A program made the position numbers and the translations under genes. This document shows, one piece after another, positions 6,962-14,790 of a stretch of DNA of 53,830 bases; positions within the stretch are counted from its first letter, which is position 1, and each line of letters starts with the position of its first letter. Below the pieces are notes generated by a model that saw only the letters and a list, made by a program, of their open reading frames with translations, was not told the DNA's origin and ran no database searches. The stretch is from contig DFHY01000085.1 in the NCBI GenBank assembly GCA_002371345.1, positions 1 through 53,830 on the forward strand, given 5' to 3'. The stretch comes from Lachnospiraceae bacterium UBA3711. Its GTDB lineage: Bacteria; Bacillota; Clostridia; Lachnospirales; Lachnospiraceae.

Positions 6962-8563
6962 ATGGATGCTTCCGATGTAAAAATAAATATAATCGGAGCC
7001 GGACTTGCCGGACTGTCCGCGGCAAAAACCCTCGCTCAGAGCGGAGTACATGTCAGGCTCATTTCCTATCAGCACTCTGAGAGGGCGCAGTCTAACCTTG
7101 CGGAGGGCGGTATCAATGCCGTCATGAATGTGATGGGCGAGAATGACAGGATTGAGTATCACTTTCAGGACACAGGCAAGGGCGGATGTTTCCTGGCGGA
7201 TCCCGAGATGGTCCGCGGCCTGACTCAGGCAGCTCCCGGTATAGTGAGCGAACTGGCAGACCTCGGAGTACCGTTTCACCGCGAGAAGGGCAGGCTGATA
7301 CAGAGGAACTTCGGCGGCCAGAAGCTGAAGCGGACTGCCTATGCCAGAAGCAGCACAGGCAAGGTTCTTGTGAGCGCAATGATTGACGCTGTCAGGAGAT
7401 ATGAGGCTGAAGGATTTGTCGAGAGGTTTGCGCATCATACCTTCGAAAGGCTTCTGTTTGAGAACGGCAGGCTTGCCGGGGCCAGGATATATGACAGGTT
7501 CAGGAAAGAAGAGTTTGACTGCAGAGGACCGGTCATTATGGCATGCGGAGGGATGAACGGGATGTTCGAGGGAGCTACGACAGGAACCCTCGCGAATACC
7601 GGACAGGCTGCCGCGGTACTGTTTTCCCAGGGCGTCAGGTTCGGGAACCTTGAATTTCTCCAGTATCATCCGACGACGGTTGAGATATCCGGAAAGCGCC
7701 TTCTTATCTCAGAAGCAGCCAGAGGAGAGGGCGGCCGGCTGTTCTGCATGAAGAACGGCGCCAGGTGCTATTTCATGGAGGAGAAGTACGGGGAGAGAGG
7801 GAACCTGATGCCCCGCGATGTCATTTCCAGGGAAATGGCGCTGCTGAATGAGCAGGCGTATCTTGATCTCACGGTGCTGGACAGGGCAACATGGGAGAAG
7901 AAGCTCTCCGATCTTCGCGAAGAGGTCATTCATTACCTCGGCATTGATCCGGCCGCAGAGCCGGTTCCGGTGTCCCCCGGGATCCATTACTTTATGGGAG
8001 GGATCCTCGTGGACAGAGATCACCGGACAAACATCCCGTGGCTGTATGCTGCCGGTGAGTGTGCCTGTGCCTACCACGGGGCAAACCGTCTGGGCGGCAA
8101 TTCACTGCTCGGAGCGATATATGGCGGGAAGAGGGCGGCGGAGTCGCTTGCCGCCGCGATTCACGAGGTGGGATCCGGGGAGATCCCGGCAGACGGAACT
8201 GTATCCGTGGCTGCCGCCGCACGCGCTGCTGAAACCGGGGATGAGAATGTGGTACATGCGCGGATGGTCAGAGCGCTCCTGAAAGGCATGGAGCCGCTCA
8301 GGACAGAGGAGAGGATGCGCGAGGCACTTGAGGAGGTCATTTCCCTAAAGGCGCCGGATCAGCCGGAGACGATGAAGGCGTCGCTGCTTCTGGCGGAGGC
8401 GATACTCCGCTGCGGCCTTGAGAGAAAAGAGACAAGAGGCGCACACACCAGACTCGATTATCCGAAGACGGATGAGAACTGGAGAAAGACAACCGTCGCG
8501 CAGATGACAGATGGAAGGATCGGGATAACATATGAGAAAATTGCTCCATATCCTGCGCCGTGA
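6962..8563 (+). CDS. Fumarate reductase/succinate dehydrogenase-type flavoprotein subunit
   Basis: A 533-residue FAD protein. The FAD-binding motif is IIGAGLAGLSAA (from residue 10). Expected catalytic parts are present: LQYHPT, SEAARGEGG (proton-shuttle Arg), HYFMGG (His) and GANRLGGNSLLG (substrate Arg). The His that binds FAD covalently in E. coli FrdA (His44) corresponds to Gln43 here (RAQSNLAEGG), so FAD is probably non-covalent, which favours fumarate reduction over succinate oxidation. L-aspartate oxidase has a similar length and is the main alternative. The overlapping iron-sulfur gene argues for fumarate reductase. There is no signal peptide, so it works on the cytoplasmic side. Physiological direction is inferred. 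Confidence 0.85.
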   Translation: MDASDVKINIIGAGLAGLSAAKTLAQSGVHVRLISYQHSERAQSNLAEGGINAVMNVMGENDRIEYHFQDTGKGGCFLADPEMVRGLTQAAPGIVSELADLGVPFHREKGRLIQRNFGGQKLKRTAYARSSTGKVLVSAMIDAVRRYEAEGFVERFAHHTFERLLFENGRLAGARIYDRFRKEEFDCRGPVIMACGGMNGMFEGATTGTLANTGQAAAVLFSQGVRFGNLEFLQYHPTTVEISGKRLLISEAARGEGGRLFCMKNGARCYFMEEKYGERGNLMPRDVISREMALLNEQAYLDLTVLDRATWEKKLSDLREEVIHYLGIDPAAEPVPVSPGIHYFMGGILVDRDHRTNIPWLYAAGECACAYHGANRLGGNSLLGAIYGGKRAAESLAAAIHEVGSGEIPADGTVSVAAAARAAETGDENVVHARMVRALLKGMEPLRTEERMREALEEVISLKAPDQPETMKASLLLAEAILRCGLERKETRGAHTRLDYPKTDENWRKTTVAQMTDGRIGITYEKIAPYPAP

Positions 8564-9266
8564 AAGTGCCGGAAGCGCTCCATACTGGGAAGATTTCCTG
8601 TATGAGAGTCAGGATGAGGCGGCTACCGTCGCGACCGCCCTTCAGTCTATAGGCGCGGAGAACAGAGTTGACAGCGGCAGCGGCGCGTTCAGACCTGTCG
8701 CGTGGGAGAGCAGCTGTCTGCAGAGAAGATGCGGAGCCTGCGCTATGGTGATCAATTCTCACCCTGCGATGGCATGCGATACACGCCTCAGGGACCTTGC
8801 CGGTGAGAGGGTGACGCTGGAGCCGCTGGGAAAGTTTCCGGTGGTCGAGGACCTTATAGTTGACCGGACAGTAATGATGGAGAACCTGAAGAGACTGTCG
8901 GTCTGGCTCAGTGAAAAGGCTGATCCGGGGGCTGAGGACATGGCGTTTGAGGCGTCGCGCTGCCTTCAGTGCGGGCTGTGCCTGGAGGTATGTCCTAACT
9001 TCGCGCCGGGACTGGGATTCGGAGGAATGGCCGCGATGAATCCGATCGCGCGCCTGATCGCGAACAGTCCGCAGCAGATGAGGAAGTCTCTTGCGAAGAA
9101 CTACATGAGAGGCGTATACAGCGGGTGCGGAAAATCACTCGCCTGCAGGGACATCTGTCCGGCGGAGATAGACATGGAGAAGCTGCTTGCAAGAAGCAAT
9201 GCCGCCGCCGTGTGGGGGCGCTGGAAAGCGGCCGTCGGCAGCAGAGATCAGGGACACATTGATTAA
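8532..9266 (+). CDS. Fumarate reductase/succinate dehydrogenase-type iron-sulfur subunit
   Basis: A 244-residue electron-transfer subunit overlapping the flavoprotein gene by 32 bases. Cys62, Cys67, Cys70 and Cys82 (C-x4-C-x2-C-x11-C) form the N-terminal [2Fe-2S] site. CLQCGLCLEVCP gives the ligands of a [4Fe-4S] cluster, and the later GCGKSLACRDICP supplies those of the third cluster. This is the usual SdhB/FrdB set, about the usual length. It should carry electrons between FAD and the cytochrome b-like protein at 4290. The start has GGAAGGAT 10-16 bases upstream. Confidence 0.9.
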   Translation: MRKLLHILRRESAGSAPYWEDFLYESQDEAATVATALQSIGAENRVDSGSGAFRPVAWESSCLQRRCGACAMVINSHPAMACDTRLRDLAGERVTLEPLGKFPVVEDLIVDRTVMMENLKRLSVWLSEKADPGAEDMAFEASRCLQCGLCLEVCPNFAPGLGFGGMAAMNPIARLIANSPQQMRKSLAKNYMRGVYSGCGKSLACRDICPAEIDMEKLLARSNAAAVWGRWKAAVGSRDQGHID

Positions 9267-9274
9267 AAAATGAT

Positions 9275-9305
9275 GATGTAAAGGTCAAAAGCCCTGAAGC
9301 CGGGG
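9275..9305 (+). repeat. Copy of a short dispersed repeat
   Basis: Located just after the iron-sulfur gene. The core CAAAAGCCCTGAAGCCGGGG is shared with 31104-31124 (one mismatch) and partly with 1206-1229. The first 26 bases match the inverse of 46838-46863 at 24 of 26 positions. A small palindrome GGCAAAC-TT-GTTTGCC follows at 9304-9319. Confidence 0.6.
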
Positions 9306-9372
9306 CAAACTTGTTTGCCGGAGGCAAAAGGTGTTTTTGGCGGGTTAATCATTAATATGAGTTAGCTGCAAT

Positions 9373-10578
9373 ATGAGAACATTTAAGAAATTACCTGTAT
9401 TGAATATAGTGCGAAGACCCGGGCGTTCCGCAGCATTGATGGCTCTGACGGCTCTGCTGTCATTTACTGTGTTCGGGGCGCTGGTGCTTACGCAGTCTCT
9501 TGGCAGGGGCATGGCCTCTCTGGAGAGAAGGCTTGGCGCGGATATTATGGTCGTGCCGGAGGAGGCTGCGGGGAAGTCGGGGCTCGAGAGCATAGTTCTG
9601 CAGGGAAACCCTACTTATTTCTACATGGATGACACCAAACTGGACGAGGTCAGGGCGGTGGACGGAGTGGGAGAGACTACGACACAGCTGTACCTTGCGT
9701 CACTTGCCGCCAGCTGCTGCTCTGCCAAGGTTCAGCTTATGGGATTCGATCCCGCTACTGACTTTACGATCGAGCCGTGGATCAGAGATTCATATTCCGG
9801 GGAGCTTGGGGAGATGGAGATCGTGGTCGGAAGCGGCATATCCTCGTCGGAGGGCGACCGTCTGCTCTTCTATGATGTTCCGTGTACCGTCGCCGCGAAG
9901 CTGACAGAGACAGGAACGAATTATGACAGATGTGTATTTGCCGGAGAAGACACGATCAGAGAACTGATCAAAAGCTCGATCGGAAAGCAGCTCAATCAGT
10001 TTAAGGGCACAGATCCGCAGAGCGTAGTATCGTGCATCCTTCTGAAGGTGAAGGACGGAGCTGATATAGACGAGGTCGTCTCCGGGATTAATGGCTCAGT
10101 CGCAAATGTGAAGGCGATCAGGACCGCCAGCCTCGTCAGCGGAACGGCAAAGAGCCTGTCGGGTATATCAGGAATTATAAGGATGGCTGCCGCGATTGTA
10201 TCGGTTATCGCATTTATTATACTGGCGATCGCGTTCAGCATGCAGATACATGAGAGAAAGCGTGAGTTCGCTATTCTGAGGGTATTCGGCGTGTCGAAAG
10301 GAAGTCTCGCGAAGAGTATATTTGCCGAGATAGCTATGACCTGCTTCCTGGGAGGACTCGCCGGCGCAGGGATATTTGCGTGCGTCATGATACCGTTCTC
10401 CGGAGCTGTGCAGGGCTGGCTGAATGTGCCGATGCTGATGCCGGGGGCGGCGGCTGTGACAGGATATCTCGGAATCACTCTGCTTCTGTGTGTCGCGGCA
10501 GGAGCCCTCTCATCTGCATGGAATGTCCTTCGGGTCAGCCGCTCGGAGATAAGCCAGGGCCTGCGCGAGGAGAAATAG
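9373..10578 (+). CDS. FtsX-like ABC transporter permease
   Basis: A 401-residue permease, close paralogue of the one at 4853 (shared ERRLGADIMVVP, QLMGFDPATDFTIEPWI, TGTNYD and KREFAILRVFGVSKGSL). It has one helix near residues 20-43, an outer domain, and three helices from about residue 270. The PATDFTIEPWI block in the outer domain is common to both paralogues and absent from the 3/1284 pair. The gene follows the iron-sulfur subunit after about 100 bases that include a dispersed repeat. Its ATPase partner is at 10599. The substrate is unknown. Confidence 0.88.
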   Translation: MRTFKKLPVLNIVRRPGRSAALMALTALLSFTVFGALVLTQSLGRGMASLERRLGADIMVVPEEAAGKSGLESIVLQGNPTYFYMDDTKLDEVRAVDGVGETTTQLYLASLAASCCSAKVQLMGFDPATDFTIEPWIRDSYSGELGEMEIVVGSGISSSEGDRLLFYDVPCTVAAKLTETGTNYDRCVFAGEDTIRELIKSSIGKQLNQFKGTDPQSVVSCILLKVKDGADIDEVVSGINGSVANVKAIRTASLVSGTAKSLSGISGIIRMAAAIVSVIAFIILAIAFSMQIHERKREFAILRVFGVSKGSLAKSIFAEIAMTCFLGGLAGAGIFACVMIPFSGAVQGWLNVPMLMPGAAAVTGYLGITLLLCVAAGALSSAWNVLRVSRSEISQGLREEK

Positions 10579-10598
10579 GATAACAGGAAGGATAAGAA

Positions 10599-11267
10599 AT
10601 GCTTCTTAGGGCAGATAGTATCAGCAAGGTATATGAACGGCGGGGACGTGAGTTTCCCGCGCTCAATCAGACCGACTTCTCTCTGGAGGAAGGCTGCTTA
10701 TGCGTCGTGCAGGGAAGGAGCGGAAGCGGCAAGACGACTCTTCTTAATATTCTCAGCGGTATACTCGCTCCGACATCCGGCAGTGTTTTTCTGGATCAGG
10801 CGGATATGTACGCCATGAATGACAGTGAGCTGTCACGTCTCAGAGGAGAGAACTTCGGAATCATACCGCAGGGGGAGAGCGCGGTTTCAGCGCTGACCGT
10901 TCTTGAAAATGTTCTCCTTCCCGCATCGGTCTTTACCAAAGAGGACGCGTTCATTGAGCGCGCGCAGGATCTGCTTGACCGGATGCGGATCGGGAAGCTC
11001 TCTTCAGTACTTCCGCGTGAGCTGTCGGGCGGTGAGATGAGACGCATGGCAATAGCAAGAGCACTGATACGGGATCCGAAGGTTGTATTCGCTGATGAAC
11101 CGACGTCTGACCTGGACGATGCAAACACCAGGGAGGTGTTCGGGATTCTGAAAGAGACGGCCCGAAGCGGCAAGGCAGTGCTTGTGGTCTCTCATGAAAA
11201 ATGTGTCCCCGAGTATGCGGACATAGTATACAGGATGGAGGGCGGAAGCCTGAACAGGTGCGTATGA
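10599..11267 (+). CDS. ABC transporter ATPase paired with the 9373 permease
   Basis: A 222-residue ATPase with Walker A GRSGSGKTT, Q-loop block IPQGESAVSALTVLENVLLP, signature LSGGEMRRMAIARAL, Walker B VVFADEP and switch His in VVSHEK. It is closest in the window to the ATPase at 6148. It starts 20 bases after the permease behind GGAAGGAT. It appears to be the last gene of the redox/ABC locus. Confidence 0.92.
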   Translation: MLLRADSISKVYERRGREFPALNQTDFSLEEGCLCVVQGRSGSGKTTLLNILSGILAPTSGSVFLDQADMYAMNDSELSRLRGENFGIIPQGESAVSALTVLENVLLPASVFTKEDAFIERAQDLLDRMRIGKLSSVLPRELSGGEMRRMAIARALIRDPKVVFADEPTSDLDDANTREVFGILKETARSGKAVLVVSHEKCVPEYADIVYRMEGGSLNRCV

Positions 11268-11349
11268 ATTGACACAATGCCGTCACGGAAGTAGAATCAG
11301 GACGAATAAACAATCCGTCCACGCGGGGCGGGGGAATGGAGAGAAAGAT

Positions 11350-11604
11350 ATGCTGGAATACAGGTATGACACACAGCTTCTTATCGACGGAGATGATCTG
11401 GACGAGGATGAGGTGGCGGAATATTTTACAGAGAACTTTAAGGGCGACTGCCTGCTGGCGGTCGGAGGCGACGGAGATCCGATCAAGATCCACTACCATA
11501 CGAACGAGCCCTGGAAAGTCCTGGAGTACTGCAGGTCGCTCGGCGAGATCTATGATATCGTCGTAGAGGATATGGACCGGCAGTCGAGAGGCCTGAAGGG
11601 CTGA
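11350..11604 (+). CDS. Stand-alone FakA/DAK2-family domain protein
   Basis: An 84-residue soluble protein starting at ATG 11350 behind GGAGA. A longer frame from 11269 has no supporting site. The stretch FKGDCLLAVGGDGDPIKIHYHTNEPWKVLEYCRSLGEIYDIVVEDM matches, from memory, the middle domain of FakA/YloV, the fatty acid kinase ATP-binding protein (GDSLVVVGDD, IKVHVHT, NMREQ). The N-terminal kinase (DhaL-like) and C-terminal parts are absent. Whether it is a functional small protein or a relic is unclear. It follows the ABC ATPase by about 80 bases and may be transcribed with it. Confidence 0.65.
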   Translation: MLEYRYDTQLLIDGDDLDEDEVAEYFTENFKGDCLLAVGGDGDPIKIHYHTNEPWKVLEYCRSLGEIYDIVVEDMDRQSRGLKG

Positions 11605-11626
11605 GAGAAGAGTAAGGCTGCGCGGT

Positions 11627-12904
11627 TCAGCCCTTCGCCCTGTCGGCAAGGCGCAGCAGGATCAGCCCGCCCAGGAACAGGAAGGCGAGGGTGCCGACTC
11701 CGATATTGACGCTGCCGGTGAGCTTGGTCGTCACACCGATCAGCATGGTTCCGACGAAAGCGGCGCCTTTGCCGCAGATATCATAGATTCCGAAGAATTC
11801 TCCACTGTTGTCCGGCGGGATTATCTTTGCGTAGTAGGAACGTGAGAGAGCCTGGATCGCTCCCTGGAATACGCCGACGACGAAGGCCATGATGCCGAAC
11901 TGCCACAGTGTCTTCATGAACAGGGCGTAGATCGCCACCGCAAAGTAGCCGATGATCGAAACGGAGATCAGGGTGATCGTCGAGTACTTCTGAGACAGCT
12001 TTCCGAACAGAATCGCGAAGACAAACGCGACAATCTGTGTGAGCAGAAGCACGACGAGAAGTCCGATCTGGTTAAGGCCGAGCGCGGTTCCGATGGCGAC
12101 AGCCTCGTCGATAATGGTGTATACGCCGTCGATATAGAGAAAGAAAGCAAGAAGGAACAGCAGTACCTTGCGCTCCTTTGTGGCGAGTGTTCTGAGAGTT
12201 CTTCCGATCCTGGCAAAGCTCTCGCGGACATATGACCCGCCGGTTTCTATATAGTACTTCTGGCGGTACAGCTTCAGGAGCGGAATCGTGACAGAGTACC
12301 ACCAGGCGGCGGTCAGCAGGAATCCAAATAGTATGGCTATGCTCATAGGCATTTTCCCCTGTGAGCCGAGCAGGTACAGGGCGAGCGACGCTATGAACGG
12401 TATGCAGGAGCCGATATATCCCCAGGCATATCCGTTTGACGAGACAAGATCCATGCGTTCCGGCTCTGTGACATCAACGAGCATCGAATCGTACAGTACC
12501 AGTGAGGTCTGGTACGCAACCTTAGCGATGACATATATTACGAGGTAGAAGACCCATATCAATGACGGCGGCAGCGGCAGGATACCGACGATCCCCATAC
12601 AGGCGCAGCTGACGGTTCCCAGGACGAGAACGATAGTAAACAGCGTCTTCTTGTAACCGCGGTGATCGGCCAGAGCGCCGAATACCGGGCCTGTGAAGAT
12701 CATGAGGATCGTCGCGAAGGAGGTTGCGAAGCTCCATGCGGCGAGGTAATCGACGCTGTTCATGCCGGCTTTTTCGCACAGCGAATTGAACCAGATAGGA
12801 ATCAGCGTCGTGACAAGAAGCGTAAAAGCGGAGTTGCCGATATCATAGACTACCCAGGATTTCTCGAGACGCGTATATCCGGAAAGAAACTTAGGCGTTT
12901 TCAT
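11627..12904 (-). CDS. Major facilitator (UMF1/Atg22-like) transporter
   Basis: A 425-residue membrane protein with about 12 hydrophobic helices. The start is set at 12904 (MKTPKFLSGYTRLE) behind AAGGAGAA. The longer open frame upstream is intergenic. The N-terminal motif SWVVYDIGNSAFTLLVTTLIP is the hallmark of the UMF1 family, and GPVFGALADHRGYKK is the loop 2-3 motif of the superfamily. Substrates of bacterial members are largely unknown, with export of amino acids or sugars suggested. It is transcribed convergently with the FakA-like gene and divergently from the thioredoxin operon. Confidence 0.85.
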   Translation of the reverse strand: MKTPKFLSGYTRLEKSWVVYDIGNSAFTLLVTTLIPIWFNSLCEKAGMNSVDYLAAWSFATSFATILMIFTGPVFGALADHRGYKKTLFTIVLVLGTVSCACMGIVGILPLPPSLIWVFYLVIYVIAKVAYQTSLVLYDSMLVDVTEPERMDLVSSNGYAWGYIGSCIPFIASLALYLLGSQGKMPMSIAILFGFLLTAAWWYSVTIPLLKLYRQKYYIETGGSYVRESFARIGRTLRTLATKERKVLLFLLAFFLYIDGVYTIIDEAVAIGTALGLNQIGLLVVLLLTQIVAFVFAILFGKLSQKYSTITLISVSIIGYFAVAIYALFMKTLWQFGIMAFVVGVFQGAIQALSRSYYAKIIPPDNSGEFFGIYDICGKGAAFVGTMLIGVTTKLTGSVNIGVGTLAFLFLGGLILLRLADRAKG

Positions 12905-13082
12905 GTCAATGTTCTCCTTTTGAAAGCCAAGACCCGCCTGCGGGCCTTGCGCGATGAATAACAACTTAAGAGAATCTTCGGTGCGTTCAGTATTTCCTCT
13001 ATTAATTATCCGTGAAAACAAGTGCTGTGTAAAGTACCAGAATAATACCTTCCGGAAGCCAGGACTCGCTTGGTTTCGGTTC

Positions 13083-13146
13083 ACTGCCCCGCCGCAGGCA
13101 CACTCCCGCGGGGACCCATCAGCGGGAGCGCCGACGGCGGGGCAGT
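13083..13146. repeat. Long nested hairpin in a divergent intergenic region
   Basis: A perfect 12-base inverted repeat, ACTGCCCCGCCG at 13083-13094 and its complement at 13135-13146, encloses a second 7-base stem (CTCCCGC at 13103-13109, GCGGGAG at 13122-13128). Genes diverge from this 454-base gap, so no terminator is expected here. The element looks like a REP- or MITE-type palindrome, or a strong leader structure for the leftward gene. Confidence 0.7.
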
Positions 13147-13189
13147 AAACTGCTTGCTGGTTCTTCGCGATGAAGAATAAAAAGAGTCC

Positions 13190-13218
13190 TTGACAGGGAT
13201 CATGATAGTCTGTATAGT
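13190..13218 (+). promoter_or_regulatory. Sigma-A type promoter of the thioredoxin operon
   Basis: TTGACA (13190-13195) and TATAGT (13213-13218) are separated by 17 bases. Transcription should start near 13225, giving a leader of about 130 bases before the flavoprotein start codon. Confidence 0.75.
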
Positions 13219-13229
13219 ATAAGCATAAA

Positions 13230-13243
13230 GATTGTACACAATC
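13230..13243. promoter_or_regulatory. Palindromic operator candidate
   Basis: GATTGT-AC-ACAATC lies just downstream of the expected start of transcription, a position suited to a repressor. Inverted repeats of this ATTGT/ACAAT kind occur in operators of MarR-type redox sensors, which would fit control of thioredoxin genes. The actual regulator is not in the window. Confidence 0.5.
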
Positions 13244-13358
13244 TAATTTCAAGCAACCAAGCGGCCCTTGCATCATAGCTGTGGTAAGAGGTGCTTTTGG
13301 CACCAACATCATTTCATGGCTGTTGATGTAACTGAGGGACTGTGGAATGGAGATTAAT

Positions 13359-14255
13359 ATGGGTAAAAGAACGGATGTCGCGATTATCGGAACCGGGCCT
13401 GCCGGGATATCTGCAGCAATCACTGCCGCGGTGAGAAACAAGAGTGTTCTCCTTCTGGGAAGCGCGGATGCATCGGACAAGGTATCGAAGGCTCATTCGA
13501 TCAGGAATTATCCCGGGCTGCCGGATATTTCAGGCAGTGAGCTGGCGAAGAGCTTCCTTGATCATCTGGAGAAGATGAATATCCCGGTCACGGATAAGAA
13601 GGTCACCATGATCTATGCGATGGGTGAGTATTACAGCCTGCAGATAGATCAGGAGTTTATAGAGGCATCCACTGTCATACTTGCCACGGGCGTCAGCTTC
13701 GGCAGGCCGTTTCCCGGGGAGGACGAGAACCTGGGGCGCGGAGTCAGCTACTGCGCGACCTGTGATGCCGCTCTGTACCGCGGAAAGGAAGCGGTTGTTG
13801 TAGGCTACGCTCCGAAGGAGGAGGCGGACGTCAGGTTTCTCGCCGAGATAGCGGACAGGGTAATCTATATCCCCGTTTATAAGAAGGCTGACGCGGACGC
13901 GATGCCTCAGGACCTGTTCCCGGATCACTCCAATATCGAGGTGAGAAGGTGCCGCCCGCAGGCCATCTCGAAGAGGGAATCCAGAATGGTGCTTACCGCG
14001 GACTGCGGCGAGATCGAGACTGACGGGATCTTTCTTCTGAGGGAGAGCGTGTCTCCGGGCAAGCTTGTCCCGGGGCTTGAGCTTGACGGAAATCACGTCA
14101 AGGTTGACCGGTCGATGGCAACGAATCTGCCCGGACTCTTCGCGGCAGGAGATATCACCGGTACCCCATATCAGTATATAAAGGCCGCAGGTGAGGGAAA
14201 TGTGGCGGCCCTGAGCGCTGTATCATATATTGACGGTCTTGCGGCCCGCACATAA
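13359..14255 (+). CDS. Thioredoxin reductase-like flavoprotein without NADPH motifs
   Basis: A 298-residue protein of the thioredoxin reductase fold. FAD binding is shown by IIGTGPAGISAA (residue 9 on) and the late FAAGDITGTPYQYIKAAGEG. The redox disulfide is C132-A-T-C135. In NADPH-dependent enzymes a GGGDSA motif and an HRR block follow. Here the places read GYAPKEEAD and PVYKKAD, so the NADPH site appears lost. This matches ferredoxin-dependent flavin thioredoxin reductases (FFTR) described from clostridia. The thioredoxin gene follows, so the pair should reduce protein disulfides. ATG 13359 is preferred over 13347 because GGAG lies six bases upstream. Ferredoxin as donor is an inference. 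Confidence 0.82.
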   Translation: MGKRTDVAIIGTGPAGISAAITAAVRNKSVLLLGSADASDKVSKAHSIRNYPGLPDISGSELAKSFLDHLEKMNIPVTDKKVTMIYAMGEYYSLQIDQEFIEASTVILATGVSFGRPFPGEDENLGRGVSYCATCDAALYRGKEAVVVGYAPKEEADVRFLAEIADRVIYIPVYKKADADAMPQDLFPDHSNIEVRRCRPQAISKRESRMVLTADCGEIETDGIFLLRESVSPGKLVPGLELDGNHVKVDRSMATNLPGLFAAGDITGTPYQYIKAAGEGNVAALSAVSYIDGLAART

Positions 14256-14335
14256 TGGCGGGGCGGCAGGTACTTCAGCCCCGGCATCATGGTAAGAAAA
14301 TCAGAAACAGCATTTTAAAGAAAAGGAGAATCAGA

Positions 14336-14650
14336 ATGAGCGTAAAGAAGATCAACAGTCCGGAGTTTCAGAGTGCGATCGCCGGCGGAGTATCGGTGGT
14401 GGATTTCAATGCGACATGGTGCGGCCCCTGCAGGATGCTGGGCCCGGTCCTCGAAGAGCTGTCGGAGGAGATGGCGGGAAAGGCTTCCTTCTACGCTATG
14501 GATGTAGATGACAATCCTGACATTGCCGCCTCCTTCGGCATCAATTCCATTCCTTATGTGGCCGTCTTCAAGGACGGGCAGAAGGTGGACGAGCAGATCG
14601 GCTTTGTGCCGAAGCCGCAGCTTCAGGCGTTTGTCGAGAGGAATCTTTGA
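14336..14650 (+). CDS. trxA: Thioredoxin
   Basis: A 104-residue thioredoxin with the active site NATWCGPCRMLGP, a buried Asp (VDFNATW), and the cis-Pro in INSIPYVAVF. The start at 14336 has AAGGAGAA six bases upstream. A longer in-frame opening has no such site. It follows the flavoprotein by 80 bases and is probably the electron acceptor of that enzyme. Confidence 0.95.
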   Translation: MSVKKINSPEFQSAIAGGVSVVDFNATWCGPCRMLGPVLEELSEEMAGKASFYAMDVDDNPDIAASFGINSIPYVAVFKDGQKVDEQIGFVPKPQLQAFVERNL

Positions 14651-14716
14651 CAGCGTGGATTTGCAGGCAGACGTTCATTGCATGACTGAAGCTGCAGGAG
14701 TCCGCGCGGCGAAGCT

Positions 14717-14745
14717 TTGACATTGAAGGGGGGATTTGCTATCAT
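14717..14745 (+). promoter_or_regulatory. Promoter of the GT2-GtrA gene
   Basis: TTGACA (14717-14722), a 17-base spacer and TATCAT (14740-14745). Downstream, CATCAG (14743-14748) and CTGATG (14759-14764) form an inverted repeat that overlaps the -10 box and could be an operator or a leader hairpin. Confidence 0.7.
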
Positions 14746-14790
14746 CAGGTGAATAATACTGATGAAATATGAGAAAGGATAAGGCATATC

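Noticed and set aside
6962..8563. L-aspartate oxidase (NadB)
   Set aside because: Length and the missing covalent His would fit, but the overlapping iron-sulfur subunit with three cluster motifs and the cytochrome b-like gene make a fumarate reductase more probable; no nadA or nadC is present.
12905..13480. N-terminal extension of the UMF1 transporter frame
   Set aside because: It would cross the divergent promoter and the thioredoxin reductase-like gene; the family start and ribosome site lie at 12904.
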